DNA of 64,000 nucleotides from Chaetoceros tenuissimus (Eukaryota; Bacillariophyta; Thalassiosirophyceae; Chaetocerotales; Chaetocerotaceae), in contig BLLK01000027.1 in NCBI GenBank assembly GCA_021927905.1, forward strand, positions 682,001 through 746,000, read 5' to 3'. The translations under genes and the position numbers were made by a program. The first letter of the stretch is position 1. Each line of letters begins with the position of its first letter. The notes under the pieces were generated by a model, which made no database searches, had not been told where the DNA came from, and worked only from the letters and a program-made list of their open reading frames with translations. Positions 1 to 10,364 of the stretch are shown here, one piece after another.

Positions 1-29
1 CAAGGGAATTTGAAAGATAACTCTAGTGT

Positions 30-1424
30 TCATCTTGTTGATATTTGCCACAAATCTTGGATGGAAAGATTTTGTTCAAAGGATCCACCCAAAATGTTTA
101 AATAAAATGGAAAGCGATTCTTTGATGATGCATTCTCGATTGCTTTGTTTGCCTCAAGTAAATCTTGCATATCTTTATCAAGCTTTGACTTGATTTTTAA
201 CAAATCTCTGTTGGCATTTCGTCGTCTTTTGTTCACCTTTCCTTCAGATGTTGAGAATTCATCCTCCAAGAACATCTTATCTACAGCTTCATTGGTGATG
301 CAGCTGCGTTCCAAGATACGAAGGCAAATTTGAGCAGTGATTTCTTCTTGAAGTTCGTCGATATCCACGTGAGTGTTTTCTTCCATGTATTCCTCTAAAA
401 TTTGAGATTCATACTTGTCCCAAACCTGTTCCCACGACATTCCCGATGCACTCCATTGTCCCCATTGCCTCCAGGAACGGAATCCATCGTAGACCATAGC
501 TGCTACTCTACCTGGTAAAATGCATCGTTCCCTTGCATATTTCTTGGCTGCGACTCTAGCTTCGAAAGCAAGAGGAGCGAGGTCTTTTGGACTCCAAAGG
601 CCTACTTCATATAAGCCAAGAAGAGCCCGAGGTAACAAAGTGTGATAGAGTTTTCGAGTAGTCTTTACATCGAAATCACCCCATAGCTTGTTTCTATTGC
701 GCCCAAAGTTCTGACGAAGAGTATGAATGGAGGTATACTTAGCTGCCCATTCAAGTTTGGCCTCATCGTGCTGCTTTTGAGTTAACTTTTGCTTGCGTTT
801 GGAAAAGGTCACAATTTCTAATTTCGGTATAGCTTTCCCTATAGGTTCAGAGATTGGAGAAGAAGTAGTAGCAGTAGCTGATAAAGTAGATGTTGGAGGC
901 GGTACTGACGGTCTGTTGGTAAGAATTTCTTTGTAAAGATTTTCCTGCTCGTCCCGATAGTCTTTATCTGTTCTATGATTCCTTTGAATTCCAAGAGTTG
1001 CAGCAGCTCTTTTGGTCCGCTTGCGCCATAGTGGGCATTGACTTGTTCGGCCTGAAATAATGCGGTTCAGTAGAGCCTCGTTGTAGTGTTCCCTTTTCTG
1101 GAAAATATTTCTAGATTTCATGAATCTTGCAGTAGAGGGACGAAACCTTGGTAGACCTCCATCTTCACAATTATCAGTAGGTTGTACAAGTGCAGTCTTG
1201 TGTGGTGAAGAGTTGTTGCTTGCACTATGTGATGGATGCGCTTGAACGGAGATACTTGAGAAAGCGCTAACAAACACATAGCTGAAACTAGGGTTCTCCG
1301 TTACAGGTCCAAAGCAAAAGAGAAACAAGACAGATAAAACATGAGCCTTGATTAAAGTGTTGGAAGGTTTTGTTTTTGATCTTCTATGATGACCTTTTAT
1401 TTCTTTTTCTCGCCTATGCATCAT
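30..1424 (-). CDS. Unknown protein with signal/plastid-type leader
   Basis: Single-exon frame of 464 residues from the first ATG (1424). The frame stays open upstream only with a GTG start, so the ATG was preferred. Residues ~24-53 are hydrophobic (A-H-V-L-S-V-L-F-L-F-C-F) and end in V-S-A-F-S-S, which resembles the diatom plastid-import signature in which the signal peptide is cut before a Phe. A Ser/Thr/Pro-rich linker follows. The C-terminal half is a compact, probably helical region beginning K-L-W-G-D-F-D-V-K and containing R-A-L-L-G-L-Y-E-V-G-L-W-S-P-K-D and a W-R-Q-W-G-Q-W stretch. I do not recognise the family. The aromatic-rich region looks like a conserved globular domain, but no catalytic motif is visible. 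Plastid location is inferred from the leader only. Confidence 0.6.
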   Translation of the reverse strand: MMHRREKEIKGHHRRSKTKPSNTLIKAHVLSVLFLFCFGPVTENPSFSYVFVSAFSSISVQAHPSHSASNNSSPHKTALVQPTDNCEDGGLPRFRPSTARFMKSRNIFQKREHYNEALLNRIISGRTSQCPLWRKRTKRAAATLGIQRNHRTDKDYRDEQENLYKEILTNRPSVPPPTSTLSATATTSSPISEPIGKAIPKLEIVTFSKRKQKLTQKQHDEAKLEWAAKYTSIHTLRQNFGRNRNKLWGDFDVKTTRKLYHTLLPRALLGLYEVGLWSPKDLAPLAFEARVAAKKYARERCILPGRVAAMVYDGFRSWRQWGQWSASGMSWEQVWDKYESQILEEYMEENTHVDIDELQEEITAQICLRILERSCITNEAVDKMFLEDEFSTSEGKVNKRRRNANRDLLKIKSKLDKDMQDLLEANKAIENASSKNRFPFYLNILGGSFEQNLSIQDLWQISTR

Positions 1425-2283
1425 AAATAATATGGTGTGACCTAGTTCAAGTACGTTTGTGACCTTTCTCACTTTTTCTAGTAGCGTGACAGTGAATACA
1501 CAGGACTGCTAGCTGTCCTTTTGAATTATAAATAAATCGTAAACCTAGCAGCTGAAATGGATGCGGCAATTTTAAATTCTATGCGCGCAACCTTTCTCTT
1601 TGAATCTGATGTAAGTAGAGAGAGAATCAATGGCAATCAATAGTGTCGATGCTGATCAAGGAGTGCAGAAAGGTTGTTGTCAAAACAACGGGAAAACTGA
1701 GAGATTCTTCATGATGAAGAACCCCTTTTGGTTCTGCGTGTCTGGTGGTGTCACTAAAGAGCTGGTGAATTACGTTCCCCTGTTGGGTAGGTGTTTGTGA
1801 TAAAAACAGGCCATTTCAGGGAAAGTCATCATGGAGGTCAAAACTTCCCTCCAACAAGAATCCAATGCAAATACGAGTAGACATGGGGTACTTTCAAAAA
1901 TGATTTCATTTGGATGGTAAAAAGTAGAAATATCTGACATAGAATTAGATTAATTGGTGAAACTAATAATTACTGTCATATCTCGTCATAGTTTTTCCAA
2001 ACTGCGAAAGTGTTGGCAATCAACTGTTTTCTAAACGATAGTGATGGATTTCTTGACTTGCTTTTCTCATTCGACGGAAAGCAATCCAATTTTTCCTTTT
2101 CTTCAATTGCTTCTACAGTGTATTCGCTTCGCCTAGACTACAACTTCAAGCAAAAAAGTTACTCATTTTATTTCCTTCTACAGTCATCATGCATATGTAC
2201 CCAAAGAAGTGAAAAGACCAATTTTTACTTCTATTTTTCTTTCTTCTGTTACTTTATAATCTATACATTATAGCTGTACATGC
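1425..2283. other. Intergenic, no gene seen
   Basis: About 0.86 kb between the start of the unknown plastid-type gene and the end of the coproporphyrinogen oxidase gene. It contains only short frames without family resemblance, including an 87-codon plus-strand frame at 2010-2273 with Phe/Ser-rich low-complexity translation. It presumably holds the promoter of the upstream minus-strand gene and the 3' untranslated region of the oxidase. I see no repeat or RNA gene. Confidence 0.5.
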
Positions 2284-3770
2284 TTAAACCCAGTCTCTTG
2301 GATTTCTGCATACATCAATAAACTCAGCCTCTGGAGTACCTGGTTCTGGTACGTGATCATATTCCCATCTAGCTGTCTCTGGAAGACTCATAAGGATACT
2401 CTCGATACGTCCTCCTGTCTTAAGCCCGAAAACAGTTCCACGGTCGTAAACCAAGTTGAACTCAACGTAACGTCCTCTTCTCATAAGTTGCCACTCCTTT
2501 TGCTTCTGGGTGTATTCATCGTCCTTGTGCTTTTCTACAATTGGCCCATAAGCCTTGATTACAGAATTAAGACATTCCTTGCTGAATGCAAAATGCTCTT
2601 CTGGATCTTTGTTGTTCTGATCATCGAAGAAAATTCCTCCAAATCCACGAGTTTCATTACGGTGCTGAATTACAAAGTATTTATCTGCCCATTCCTTGAA
2701 CTCCTTGTAATAGGAAGGATCATGCTTGTCACAAATCTCCTTGTATGTTCCATGGAAGTGCTTCATATCATCCTCGTTGATGTAGGATGGAGTGATATCA
2801 GTTCCTCCTCCGAACCACCATACTCCTCCATCAGTCTCGAAGTAACGGTAGTTGAAATGCATAGTTGGTGCAAATGGATTCTTTGGGTGCATTACACTAC
2901 TCAATCCACATGCGAAGAAAGGAACACGCTCACCAGGTGCCATTCCCTTTGCACGATCTACACCTCTCTCAGTTGCAGCCTGAAGAGCTTCTTGTGGCAT
3001 AGTTCCATAAACAACACTAAGATTTACACCTGCCTTCTCGAAAACTTTTCCTCCGGAGAGAACACGTGACATTCCTCCTCCTCCGGTTGGACGTACCCAT
3101 GCATCTTCTTGGAAAGTTCCTTCTCCATCAATTTCTTCGATAGCTTTGGTGATATCAATCTGAGCCTCACGGCACATCTTTTCGAATCTAGAGCGCATTG
3201 GGTAGTTTCCGTCTGGACCGTCTCCTTCCTTTACAAGAGAGTCTGGTACTTTATCCTAATTTGGAGAAGAAATGAAAGAAAACATAAGAGGACATTCAAA
3301 AAATAATAGTGAAATATAGATTTGATAAACATAACTTCCAGACAGTATTATCACACGCTCTCACTTGAAATTAGAGTGAAGATCGAATAAATTTTGACAC
3401 AAGTCTGTATATTGAAGCAAACAATTTCGCCAACAACTCGAACAAATAACTTACAACTGCCTTGTGAGAGTCCCATCCAATGTTTACTGGTGGAGCATCT
3501 TCTGAAGCCTTCTTTCCATCAACCTTTTTCTCTTCGGTTTCTGATTCAGCAGTTGAAGCAAGAGCACTATAAAGATGAAAAAAATCAATTAGGTTCAATT
3601 TATTTTTGTTCCAAATCTCAGGGTTCTGAAAACTGATGTTTAAACGTGGAACTTTGGAGGGTCCTCGAATTTTTCACATACCTTGGTGCTCTCACTCCAA
3701 ATTGCCTGCTTGGCATAGAAAATGCATCTGCCGCTGCAAATAAAGCAAGAATTGCTACTGCTACTCTCAT
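2284..3770 (-). CDS. CPOX: Coproporphyrinogen III oxidase (oxygen-dependent), plastid-targeted
   Basis: Three exons: 3770-3682, 3566-3455 and 3255-2284, giving 390 residues. The introns have gtatgtg...tatag and gtaagt...ttag borders. HemF-type enzyme: it oxidatively decarboxylates coproporphyrinogen III to protoporphyrinogen IX in haem and chlorophyll synthesis. Seen: the family block [14 protein letters not shown], the signature [13 protein letters not shown], and [10 protein letters not shown]. The C-terminus is complete and the length is normal. Exon 1 encodes a signal peptide ending A-A-D-A before F-S-M-P, the diatom plastid bipartite leader, so action in the stroma is likely. Splicing is needed to add this leader; the long third exon alone would start too late. 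The gene shares a 530-bp upstream region with the divergent TspO-like gene. Confidence 0.95.
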
Positions 3771-4300
3771 CTTGATGTAGATGAACCTATTGGTGTTTAT
3801 GTTGATGGCAGTGAAAAGGAAAGATGGAAGCCAAAGATTTTTTCCTCACACGTTTCTTGACCTCAACTTCAACTTAATAAATAATCGCCTCCCTTTCCGA
3901 TATGGATTGTTTATTATTCAAAAACTCCTCTTTTCTTCTCTTCTCTACTGCTTCCTCTTTGGGACATTTCAGTCACAGTTCTCTTTTAGCTTAGTAAGTA
4001 TGGTAGCAGACATCACATCATTTTTGCTTTTCGTTCTACTCGCAGTCATGTTTCATTCAAACATCTAAATTTTTCATGCTCACTATTGCAACAAAATAGA
4101 GATTACTTCTTTCGTTATACTACTTTCGACGAGATACTTAAGTCAGAGAGGATTGTAGAAGGAATATCGCTTTCAACGGAGCAGTATTAATCTTGTGAAA
4201 TAAACACAACACACTAGCACACACTTTATCAATCAGATATCAATATCAGATTGTAACTTCTTTAGATTTGAACTTGTAACATCGATAATCACCAATATCC
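3771..4300. promoter_or_regulatory. Shared upstream region of CPOX and TspO-like gene
   Basis: 530 bp between two divergent start codons. It must hold both promoters and 5' untranslated regions. Pyrimidine-rich stretches are present, but I see no clear TATA box or palindromic site. Frames within it, such as 3781-4068 plus, give hydrophobic nonsense without family resemblance. Confidence 0.4.
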
Positions 4301-5645
4301 ATGTCAACCTATGGAAAACCACCAACGATGACTGAATCTCTAAGGGTTCAGGTACAAGAAAACCAAAGTCAGCGTAGACATCAGCGCGAACAGATGAATC
4401 AAAGTAGAATGCATTTCCGAGATTCTGTTAGAACGTTCATGAATGATCAACAAATTGAAAAGGTACCGATGACTCGTGGTGATTTAAGAGAATTTACAAA
4501 TGTACAGTTCTATGCTTCCCATAGTTTTGCAAATTTTGCTTCCTTTTGCTGTATGATTGGAGTAGCTCTCTGCCTTGGATGGTTGGGATGGGGAAGAGAT
4601 ATTGTAGGTTCCTACAAAGACATTCATGATAGGTACCAGGTGAGTGATCGTGCATTATGACAACTGTATTTTCTTCGCGTTGAACTCGATTAAAGCTAAC
4701 ATTGATATACGTTTTTCTTTTTCTAGACCCTTATGACCAGTGTATTCTGGTCAAATACTGCTTGGATTGTGATATTTGCTCTTGAAGCAGTGTTTATCTT
4801 TTATCAGTTTTTACCAGCCTACACTGATTTAAATGTGGTGATTCAAGGAGTTGGATGGAATTTCTTCTTTGTCAATTGTTGCCAAATAGCGTGGATTGTT
4901 TCATATTGCTTTGATTATGTCTGGTTGGCTGCAATTTTCATGGCGTTAAATGTCGGAGTCCTATCCTTTTTGAATTCTAGTCTCTACAGAATAGAGTATA
5001 TTGATGAACCAGCAAAGGAATTTCTAAATGCTGAGGAAGAACTTGAAGTCAAGCCAGCGCCTGTGGTACCTGAAGCCTTGAAGAACATGAATTTTGTTGT
5101 TGAGTTTGTGGTGTTTCGGATGCCGTTTCAATTACATTTGGGCTGGGCACTTTTCATTTTTCTCTTGAATGTCAATGAAATATGGGCTTCAAGAGAACTT
5201 CCCGCTGCATCCATTGTTGCTCTAGCCAGTATTTGTCTCTTGTGGGTTTTTGGAATTATTGTTTTGTTTCTTCCAAAGTATCCACTTTTCGTTGCACCTT
5301 TGATGATAGCATGGGGGGCTGTAAGTATCTCTATATATACTTTCATGAGACAGAGTTAAAAATTCTACATATCTCACATGTTTTGACAAAATACAGATTG
5401 GAATCTGGATCGAAATTTCAAATCCAACAGATGTTATTCTTCTTTCAAAGGATGAAATGGATGGAGATGAAATTAGTGATGGGGCTGTAGGATTTGAGGA
5501 CAGTGAAATTAGCAGAATGAAGGGGGCTGCTATTGCTACTGCAGTAGAGCATATTTTACTTCCAATTGTGAAGTTTGCAATTCAGTTCGCAACAACTTAC
5601 AAATTAACTGAAAAGTTGGGTGAACAGAATATTCAAGGAGTTTAA
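4301..5645 (+). CDS. Multi-pass membrane protein, TspO/MBR-like
   Basis: Three exons, 4301-4639, 4727-5320 and 5397-5645, with gtgagt/ctag and gtaagt/acag borders, giving 393 residues. A ~85-residue polar N-terminus rich in Gln and Arg precedes about seven hydrophobic segments. The pattern of paired aromatic helices, with L-H-L-G-W-A-L-F-I-F-L-L-N-V-N in the middle and P-L-M-I-A-W-G-A-I-G-I near the end, resembles the long TspO/MBR-like (tryptophan-rich sensory protein) membrane proteins, which bind porphyrins and related ligands. The resemblance is by eye and the family call is tentative. An acidic loop and one more hydrophobic stretch (I-L-L-P-I-V-K-F-A) follow. It is divergent from CPOX; a tetrapyrrole link would fit a TspO relative but is only inference. 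Confidence 0.5.
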
Positions 5646-5753
5646 ACATCACACGAATAAGAGCTTCAATGCCAGTCTCGTTAACAATAATTTATAAATA
5701 ATTACAAGTCAGGTTGAAATCGGTTTGTTTGTTTTTTCTTATCGAAACTAAAA

Positions 5754-5762
5754 GTAAATGAT
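5754..5762. repeat. Target-site duplication, left copy
   Basis: GTAAATGAT, identical to 6261-6269, abutting the left terminal inverted repeat of the MITE. Confidence 0.7.
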
Positions 5763-6260
5763 CAATGAGGATCGTTTTATACACAAGATTATGGATCGTT
5801 CTATACACAAGGTTCTGTACCAAGCTTGTACGTACATGTAAGCCTAAATAGCCTGTTTTGACTCGACCACTCTTGTCATTGTCCTTATTTTTTATTATAA
5901 TTCAAATTCACTTCAAATTATATCAATCTTCCATCATATAGACTTTCTTAAGTAAGCCTTTTGAGTAATATACATATTATTAATTACCAGGACAGTCAAG
6001 TCAGCCTCGTTTGTTCATTAGATGCATATATATGAATTCGCTTAGCATACGTAATTTATGTGCATTATTTTTTATGCTGTTATTAATTAGAGGATGCATT
6101 TATAGTGAACCGAAGCTGTTATAAATGAATTATATACTCTCAATTTTCAAAGTGCGAGAGTGGAATAAGTAACATTATTTGTATATTTTTAAAAAACATA
6201 GAGAAAAGAAAGGGAAAAGGAAGGATCGTTCATACACATGTGTACAGAACGATCCTCATG
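5763..6260. mobile_element. MITE-like non-autonomous DNA transposon, 9-bp target duplication
   Basis: A 498-bp element without coding capacity. Its ends are inverted repeats: the left end (5763-5787) reads CAATGAGGATCGTT then TTATACACAAG, and the right end on the other strand (6260-6236) reads CCATGAGGATCGTT then CTGTACACATG, with four mismatches in 25. It is flanked by a perfect 9-bp direct repeat GTAAATGAT at 5754-5762 and 6261-6269, as expected for a target-site duplication. A 9-bp duplication fits Mutator-type (MULE) elements best. The core GGATCGTT plus TACACA motif recurs inside at 5792-5810 and 6222-6240, so each end carries two copies. The interior is AT-rich. The perfect duplication suggests recent insertion. 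Confidence 0.75.
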
Positions 6261-6269
6261 GTAAATGAT
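6261..6269. repeat. Target-site duplication, right copy
   Basis: GTAAATGAT, identical to 5754-5762, abutting the right terminal inverted repeat of the MITE. Confidence 0.7.
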
Positions 6270-6455
6270 AGTACATAGTAGGTTCACCCTATTTTGTAAG
6301 AAGTAAAACGGTACAGCAACTACAGCACTTACTCGTCACTGTGTTAGAATGTCTGTACAATAGAAGAATGGTCCTAGGTAGAGTGTCTACTTTACTTGCA
6401 GACAGTCTGACCTTCTATCCGTCAATCATGTCAAGTAGGTAGTTACTAATTGTGA

Positions 6456-6573
6456 GAATGAACGAATCATCTTCACCCATTTAGAGTCAACAGTTAGTAG
6501 TGCGACGCGAACAATAGAACGGAGCGAATCATTTCACCCCGTTGGGGTCATCTGTTTGTAGTGTGACGCGAAC
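6456..6573. repeat. Imperfect tandem duplication, ~61-bp unit
   Basis: Two degenerate copies follow each other. Each begins GAAYG.A.CGAATCAT, continues with a TTCACCC block and a TAGTAGTG or TGTAGTGTG block, and ends GACGCGAAC. The copies start near 6456 and 6517. The second leads into a short run of ACGC repeats. The rest of 6270-7091 holds no gene I can support. Confidence 0.5.
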
Positions 6574-7091
6574 GAACGCACGCACGCACGGAAAAATAAA
6601 CGGGGTAAGGAATCGGTTCCCTGACAAACCGATAAAAATAAAATATACACAAGTTTATTATGTTCTACCCTAATATATTGAGTACGAGTTATAGTTTCTT
6701 CTGTCGTCATTGTTCTATATTATCGATACTCATAGAGTATTTTTTATTTGGAAGGGAACTCCTGGCTCTACGTACGTACCGGTACGAGTAAGTACATACC
6801 TTTGGAAACCCTAATCGACATGGCAAAGGCGTTTGACACCATGCGAACTTCAAAATGCGGTCCAAAAGGATATGAAGAGGAATGAGAGGGTATCTTGTCT
6901 TGCATCAAGTCGCAAGCAACAACTACTTTCTCACAACTACTCACCATCAACTCACCTCTCATAAAATAGTGTTTGCTGATAGGCTCATTACACATTCGCA
7001 AAATCAAAGGAAAAGGTAAGTGAGATATAAATGTAAGATAATATTTTGATAGCGCACTTGCAACTCACATGCATCACTCTCATTTCGGAAG

Positions 7092-8354
7092 ATGAGGAAC
7101 GAGGAAAGTCCACTACTACCCCTTAGAGCTACAGATGAGCCAAGAAGGAGTGATGCAAGTCAAAGTCTAAAGAGAAAAAAGATTGCACTTGCGTGTTTCT
7201 TTCTCTTTGCCGCGCTCGCGTCACTTTCGATGATTCAAGATGGCAATCTTGAAGCTATGGAGGGTGATAGTTTCATTACTGCTTCAGATGAGCTGAAACA
7301 TAACTTCTTTCCTGTGTTGGGTAAGAGCCATCACAAAAAGAAGAAGAAGAAGAGTCATGACAAACACGGAAAGAAACACAAACATCATAAGAAGCATGAA
7401 CATCACAAGAAGCACGAGAAGTCTGAGAATACAAGTTCCAACTCTAGTGACTCAACAAATGTACAATCAGTAGATGATACTGGATCGGCTCCGGCTCCTT
7501 CAGATGATACTGGAGCAGTTCAGTCACCAGCATCCCAATCTGCCAATGCAGATGATGAGGATGGGAGTAAATCTTCAAGTAGTTCTTCAAGTAGTAGTGA
7601 TTCTAATGCTGATGCCGGTTCTGATAATGGCAATAGCGTGGGCGACGGCGTAGATGAGGGCTCAAACACTGGTAGTAACTCTGGAGATGCAAGTCCTACA
7701 TCTCAGGATAGTGCACCTTCCTCTACTTCTAGCAGTGGGGATTCACAAGAAAGTAATCCATCAAGTACTGCAGAAGAAGATACTTCTGCTTCGAGTGCAA
7801 GTAATAATGGGAGTGCTGATGGAGATGTAGAATCTGCAAATGCGCAGTCTTCATCTAATAATTCTGAAAGTACTAGTGCTGATGACTCTTCTGCCACAGA
7901 AGATGCAACAGCTTCGACAGATGGTAATGACTCTGATACTAGTAATGACAGCGACACACAAAGCTCTCAGCCAACATCAGCAACAGATAATCAAGCTTCG
8001 GTTCCTGCAGAAGATACAGCTTCTAGAAATGATTCGACATCTGCGCAAAACAGTAATGATTCCAATAGCAATACTGATGAAGCTGCAGATGTCCAATCTA
8101 ATTCTACAGATGAAGAGCAGGACACGCAGTCAGCCCCAGTGGATGATACCCCTGTTAGTGACAATGCAAGTGGAGATGTTGCGCCACCTGCTGAAGATGC
8201 ACCAGCGCCTGCAGAAGATACAACAGCACCTGAAAATGAGGATGAAACTGATACCACACCTGCAAATGCTACGCCTACAGATGCTACACCTGCAGTTGAT
8301 CCAAACACTGCCGGAACCCCAGCTGCAACCGACGAAAGTGTCAATCCTGTGTAA
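7092..8354 (+). CDS. Ser/Asp/Asn-rich type II membrane or secreted protein with His/Lys block
   Basis: Single exon, 420 residues, ATG at 7092. A ~28-residue basic cytosolic head is followed by one hydrophobic helix (residues ~30-47, I-A-L-A-C-F-F-L-F-A-A-L). Residues ~77-112 are a very basic Lys/His block with a K-K-K-K-K-K run and several K-H-H-K motifs. The remaining 300 residues are low complexity: Ser, Asp, Asn, Thr and Ala with many S-S-S and D-D-T, then a Pro/Ala/Thr-rich end. I recognise no enzymatic domain. The basic block beside an acidic, phosphorylatable Ser-rich tail recalls mineral-associated and cell-surface proteins of diatoms, but this is composition only. The frame is open throughout and other frames in the region are shadows. 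Confidence 0.7.
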   Translation: MRNEESPLLPLRATDEPRRSDASQSLKRKKIALACFFLFAALASLSMIQDGNLEAMEGDSFITASDELKHNFFPVLGKSHHKKKKKKSHDKHGKKHKHHKKHEHHKKHEKSENTSSNSSDSTNVQSVDDTGSAPAPSDDTGAVQSPASQSANADDEDGSKSSSSSSSSSDSNADAGSDNGNSVGDGVDEGSNTGSNSGDASPTSQDSAPSSTSSSGDSQESNPSSTAEEDTSASSASNNGSADGDVESANAQSSSNNSESTSADDSSATEDATASTDGNDSDTSNDSDTQSSQPTSATDNQASVPAEDTASRNDSTSAQNSNDSNSNTDEAADVQSNSTDEEQDTQSAPVDDTPVSDNASGDVAPPAEDAPAPAEDTTAPENEDETDTTPANATPTDATPAVDPNTAGTPAATDESVNPV

Positions 8355-8560
8355 ATATTACATAGTTGGAGTATAATGTTCATTGTATAAAATCAAAATT
8401 ATTTGAAAAGCGCAATTACCTCTCATTTTTTATTTTCGAATATTCATATGTAGATAAAACGTCTAAGATGAATAATAATGATACAGGTTATCTTAATCAA
8501 TCACTTAAGAGTGCAAATATCGAAATCGTATGCTTCTTTTCATTTTGAAGTCAGTAATCT

Positions 8561-9969
8561 CTACTCGAGCTGACATTGACATTCATAATCTTGGAAGTAT
8601 TGTTGGTAATACGCACAAACATCTTTCAAATTGTTGTCCGGTTCAACCTCAGTATACATGTATTTCACAGTTACAGCATACAAGACAACATTCAAAACGA
8701 TCCCAACTAAGAACCAAAATAAAGCATAAATTTTTGTTTTGATCATTGGTGCGAAACAGAGGAAAGCGCTACAAAAGCCAGCAATTAGTCCTCCAACATG
8801 AGCAGCCCAATCCACGTATGGTACAAAGCTGAATAGTAATACTACAATAACAGAACAAGAGACAGCTCCAAATTGCTCTTGTCGTACTTCAGCCGCAATT
8901 TTCGCTTGACGTGTTTTTCTACTTTCACATTGTCTGCAAAAAATCTCTCCAAGTTTTCCTCCAAATAATCCCATGACTGCTCCACTTGATCCGACGCTGA
9001 TATTATCTGGTTTCATGCAGCAACTAAATATGGAACTACCGATAGCCGATGTAATACTAAAAAAGTATGGCGATTAGAGACAAATTCCTCACTCTCATGC
9101 AACACTCATCAACATCAATCGAAATGACTACTTACTAGATGAATAACCAAATAAAGCTTCCCCATTCTCTTTCAAAGAATTCCAAGATATCAACTTGTAC
9201 ACTGACATTACAAAATAAATGAATTACTCCAGCGTGTAAAAAGATTGGTGTCAACAAACGCCAATCTTCATTATCCTTCAAAATCTTGAGTGCATTCTTG
9301 CCTCCCCAGTAATCAAGAACATCAGGGGCTATTTCAATTTTTGTAGATTATTTCAGTTCGTAGGAGAAACAAATGAGTAAGGTAAGTCATTCATCAATGA
9401 TAAATCAGAATATGAAGATAAATCAGATTGTTGAATAACGTACCAGGCCCAATCATTGGATTAATTTCTAACGGCGCGATCGAACATTGACACATCATGA
9501 TTATCAAAATAATGGTCTGAACTATTGAAAAAGCATATGCCAAGTAACCCCTTTTCTGCTTGACAATATAAATCTCCTCCTCCACAAGTTCATCTAAACT
9601 ATAATAGTCCCGATCAGTAGATTTCGATTTATATTCCTTGAGTAATTCTTCACGTTTTCCTTCATCTGATAGTGATTTTTTCCGTTCCTTCTTTTTCTGA
9701 GCTTGCTCTTCCAAGTCATGATAGTCGAGAGCAATACTTTTCGTTTCTGATTCTGTTTTCGATTTAGAACGTATATGTTTAAACGAAATAGTTTTTAGTA
9801 AATCTACTTTTGCTTTGACATCTGAATTACTAGAGTATGAGTTTGTTGATATACTTGGATTTACAACAAAGTCATCTTGACTGAAACTTCTAGCCTCGGT
9901 ATACCTGTCATCTATTGGCGATTGTTGCTGTTGTTGTTGTTGCATGGTATGAAATTGAATGAGATCCAC
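8561..9969 (-). CDS. Rhomboid-family intramembrane serine protease
   Basis: Three exons, 9969-9444, 9328-9136 and 9056-8561, with clean GT-AG joins, giving 404 residues. A ~140-residue cytosolic N-terminus includes a Gln run and Lys/Glu-rich stretches. The first membrane helix follows, then the rhomboid core: N-P-M-I-G-P-A-P-D, W-R-L-L-T-P-I-F-L-H-A-G, and H-L-F-C-N. The catalytic Ser lies in S-V-G-S-S-G-A-V-M-G (GxSG) and the catalytic His in W-A-A-H-V-G-G-L. Both members of the dyad are present, so it is probably active, unlike iRhoms. It would cleave membrane-anchored substrates within the bilayer. The start is ambiguous between the first Met and the Met before the Gln run nine residues later. 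The leader does not look plastid-type, so the secretory system is the likely location. Confidence 0.9.
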
Positions 9970-10364
9970 TCTCTTGCGCTTTTAGCTCTTGCCTAAGTAA
10001 GGTTTATTTGCTTCTAGTTTGTAAACAGGCAACTTGCTTTCTCTAGCACTTTGAATTCAACACGACCAGACTCAAAGCCATACACGTCTTAACACAAACA
10101 AATGACCGTTTATTGGCGAGTGGCGAGTAAGTTGGATTTAGATTTGTGAGCACAGTTTAACCAAACTGTCATTGTACTAAAATAGTAATAGAAAAAGAAG
10201 AGAAACAAAAGGAAAAAGAAGAGATTGGAAAAAGAAACGGCTCTTCAGCCCCTCTCTTTCCAGTATGTACCACACCTTCATTCACAAAATTCAAAATCAG
10301 ATTGAATAGAAATCTATTGTAGTTACAAATAGATCAAATACATAAACTTGCACATTGAATAAAT
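9970..10364. promoter_or_regulatory. Shared upstream region of rhomboid and CCT2 genes
   Basis: 395 bp between divergent starts. It contains a strongly purine-rich plus-strand tract at about 10187-10240 (A/G with few pyrimidines). I see no classical TATA box. The minus-strand 75-codon frame at 10323-10550 overlaps CCT2 exon 1 and its first intron and is not supported as a gene. Confidence 0.4.

Noticed and set aside
2010-2273. 87-codon plus-strand frame with Phe/Ser-rich translation
   Set aside because: Low complexity and located in the 3' region of CPOX; no gene-like features.
6768-7007. 79-codon minus-strand frame
   Set aside because: No family resemblance, no conserved-looking domain, lies in the promoter region of the 7092 gene.
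7840-8376. Met/Leu/Gln-rich plus-strand frame and minus-strand Ser/Val-rich frames overlapping the gene at 7092
   Set aside because: Shadows of a low-complexity coding region; composition follows from the Ser/Asp repeats.
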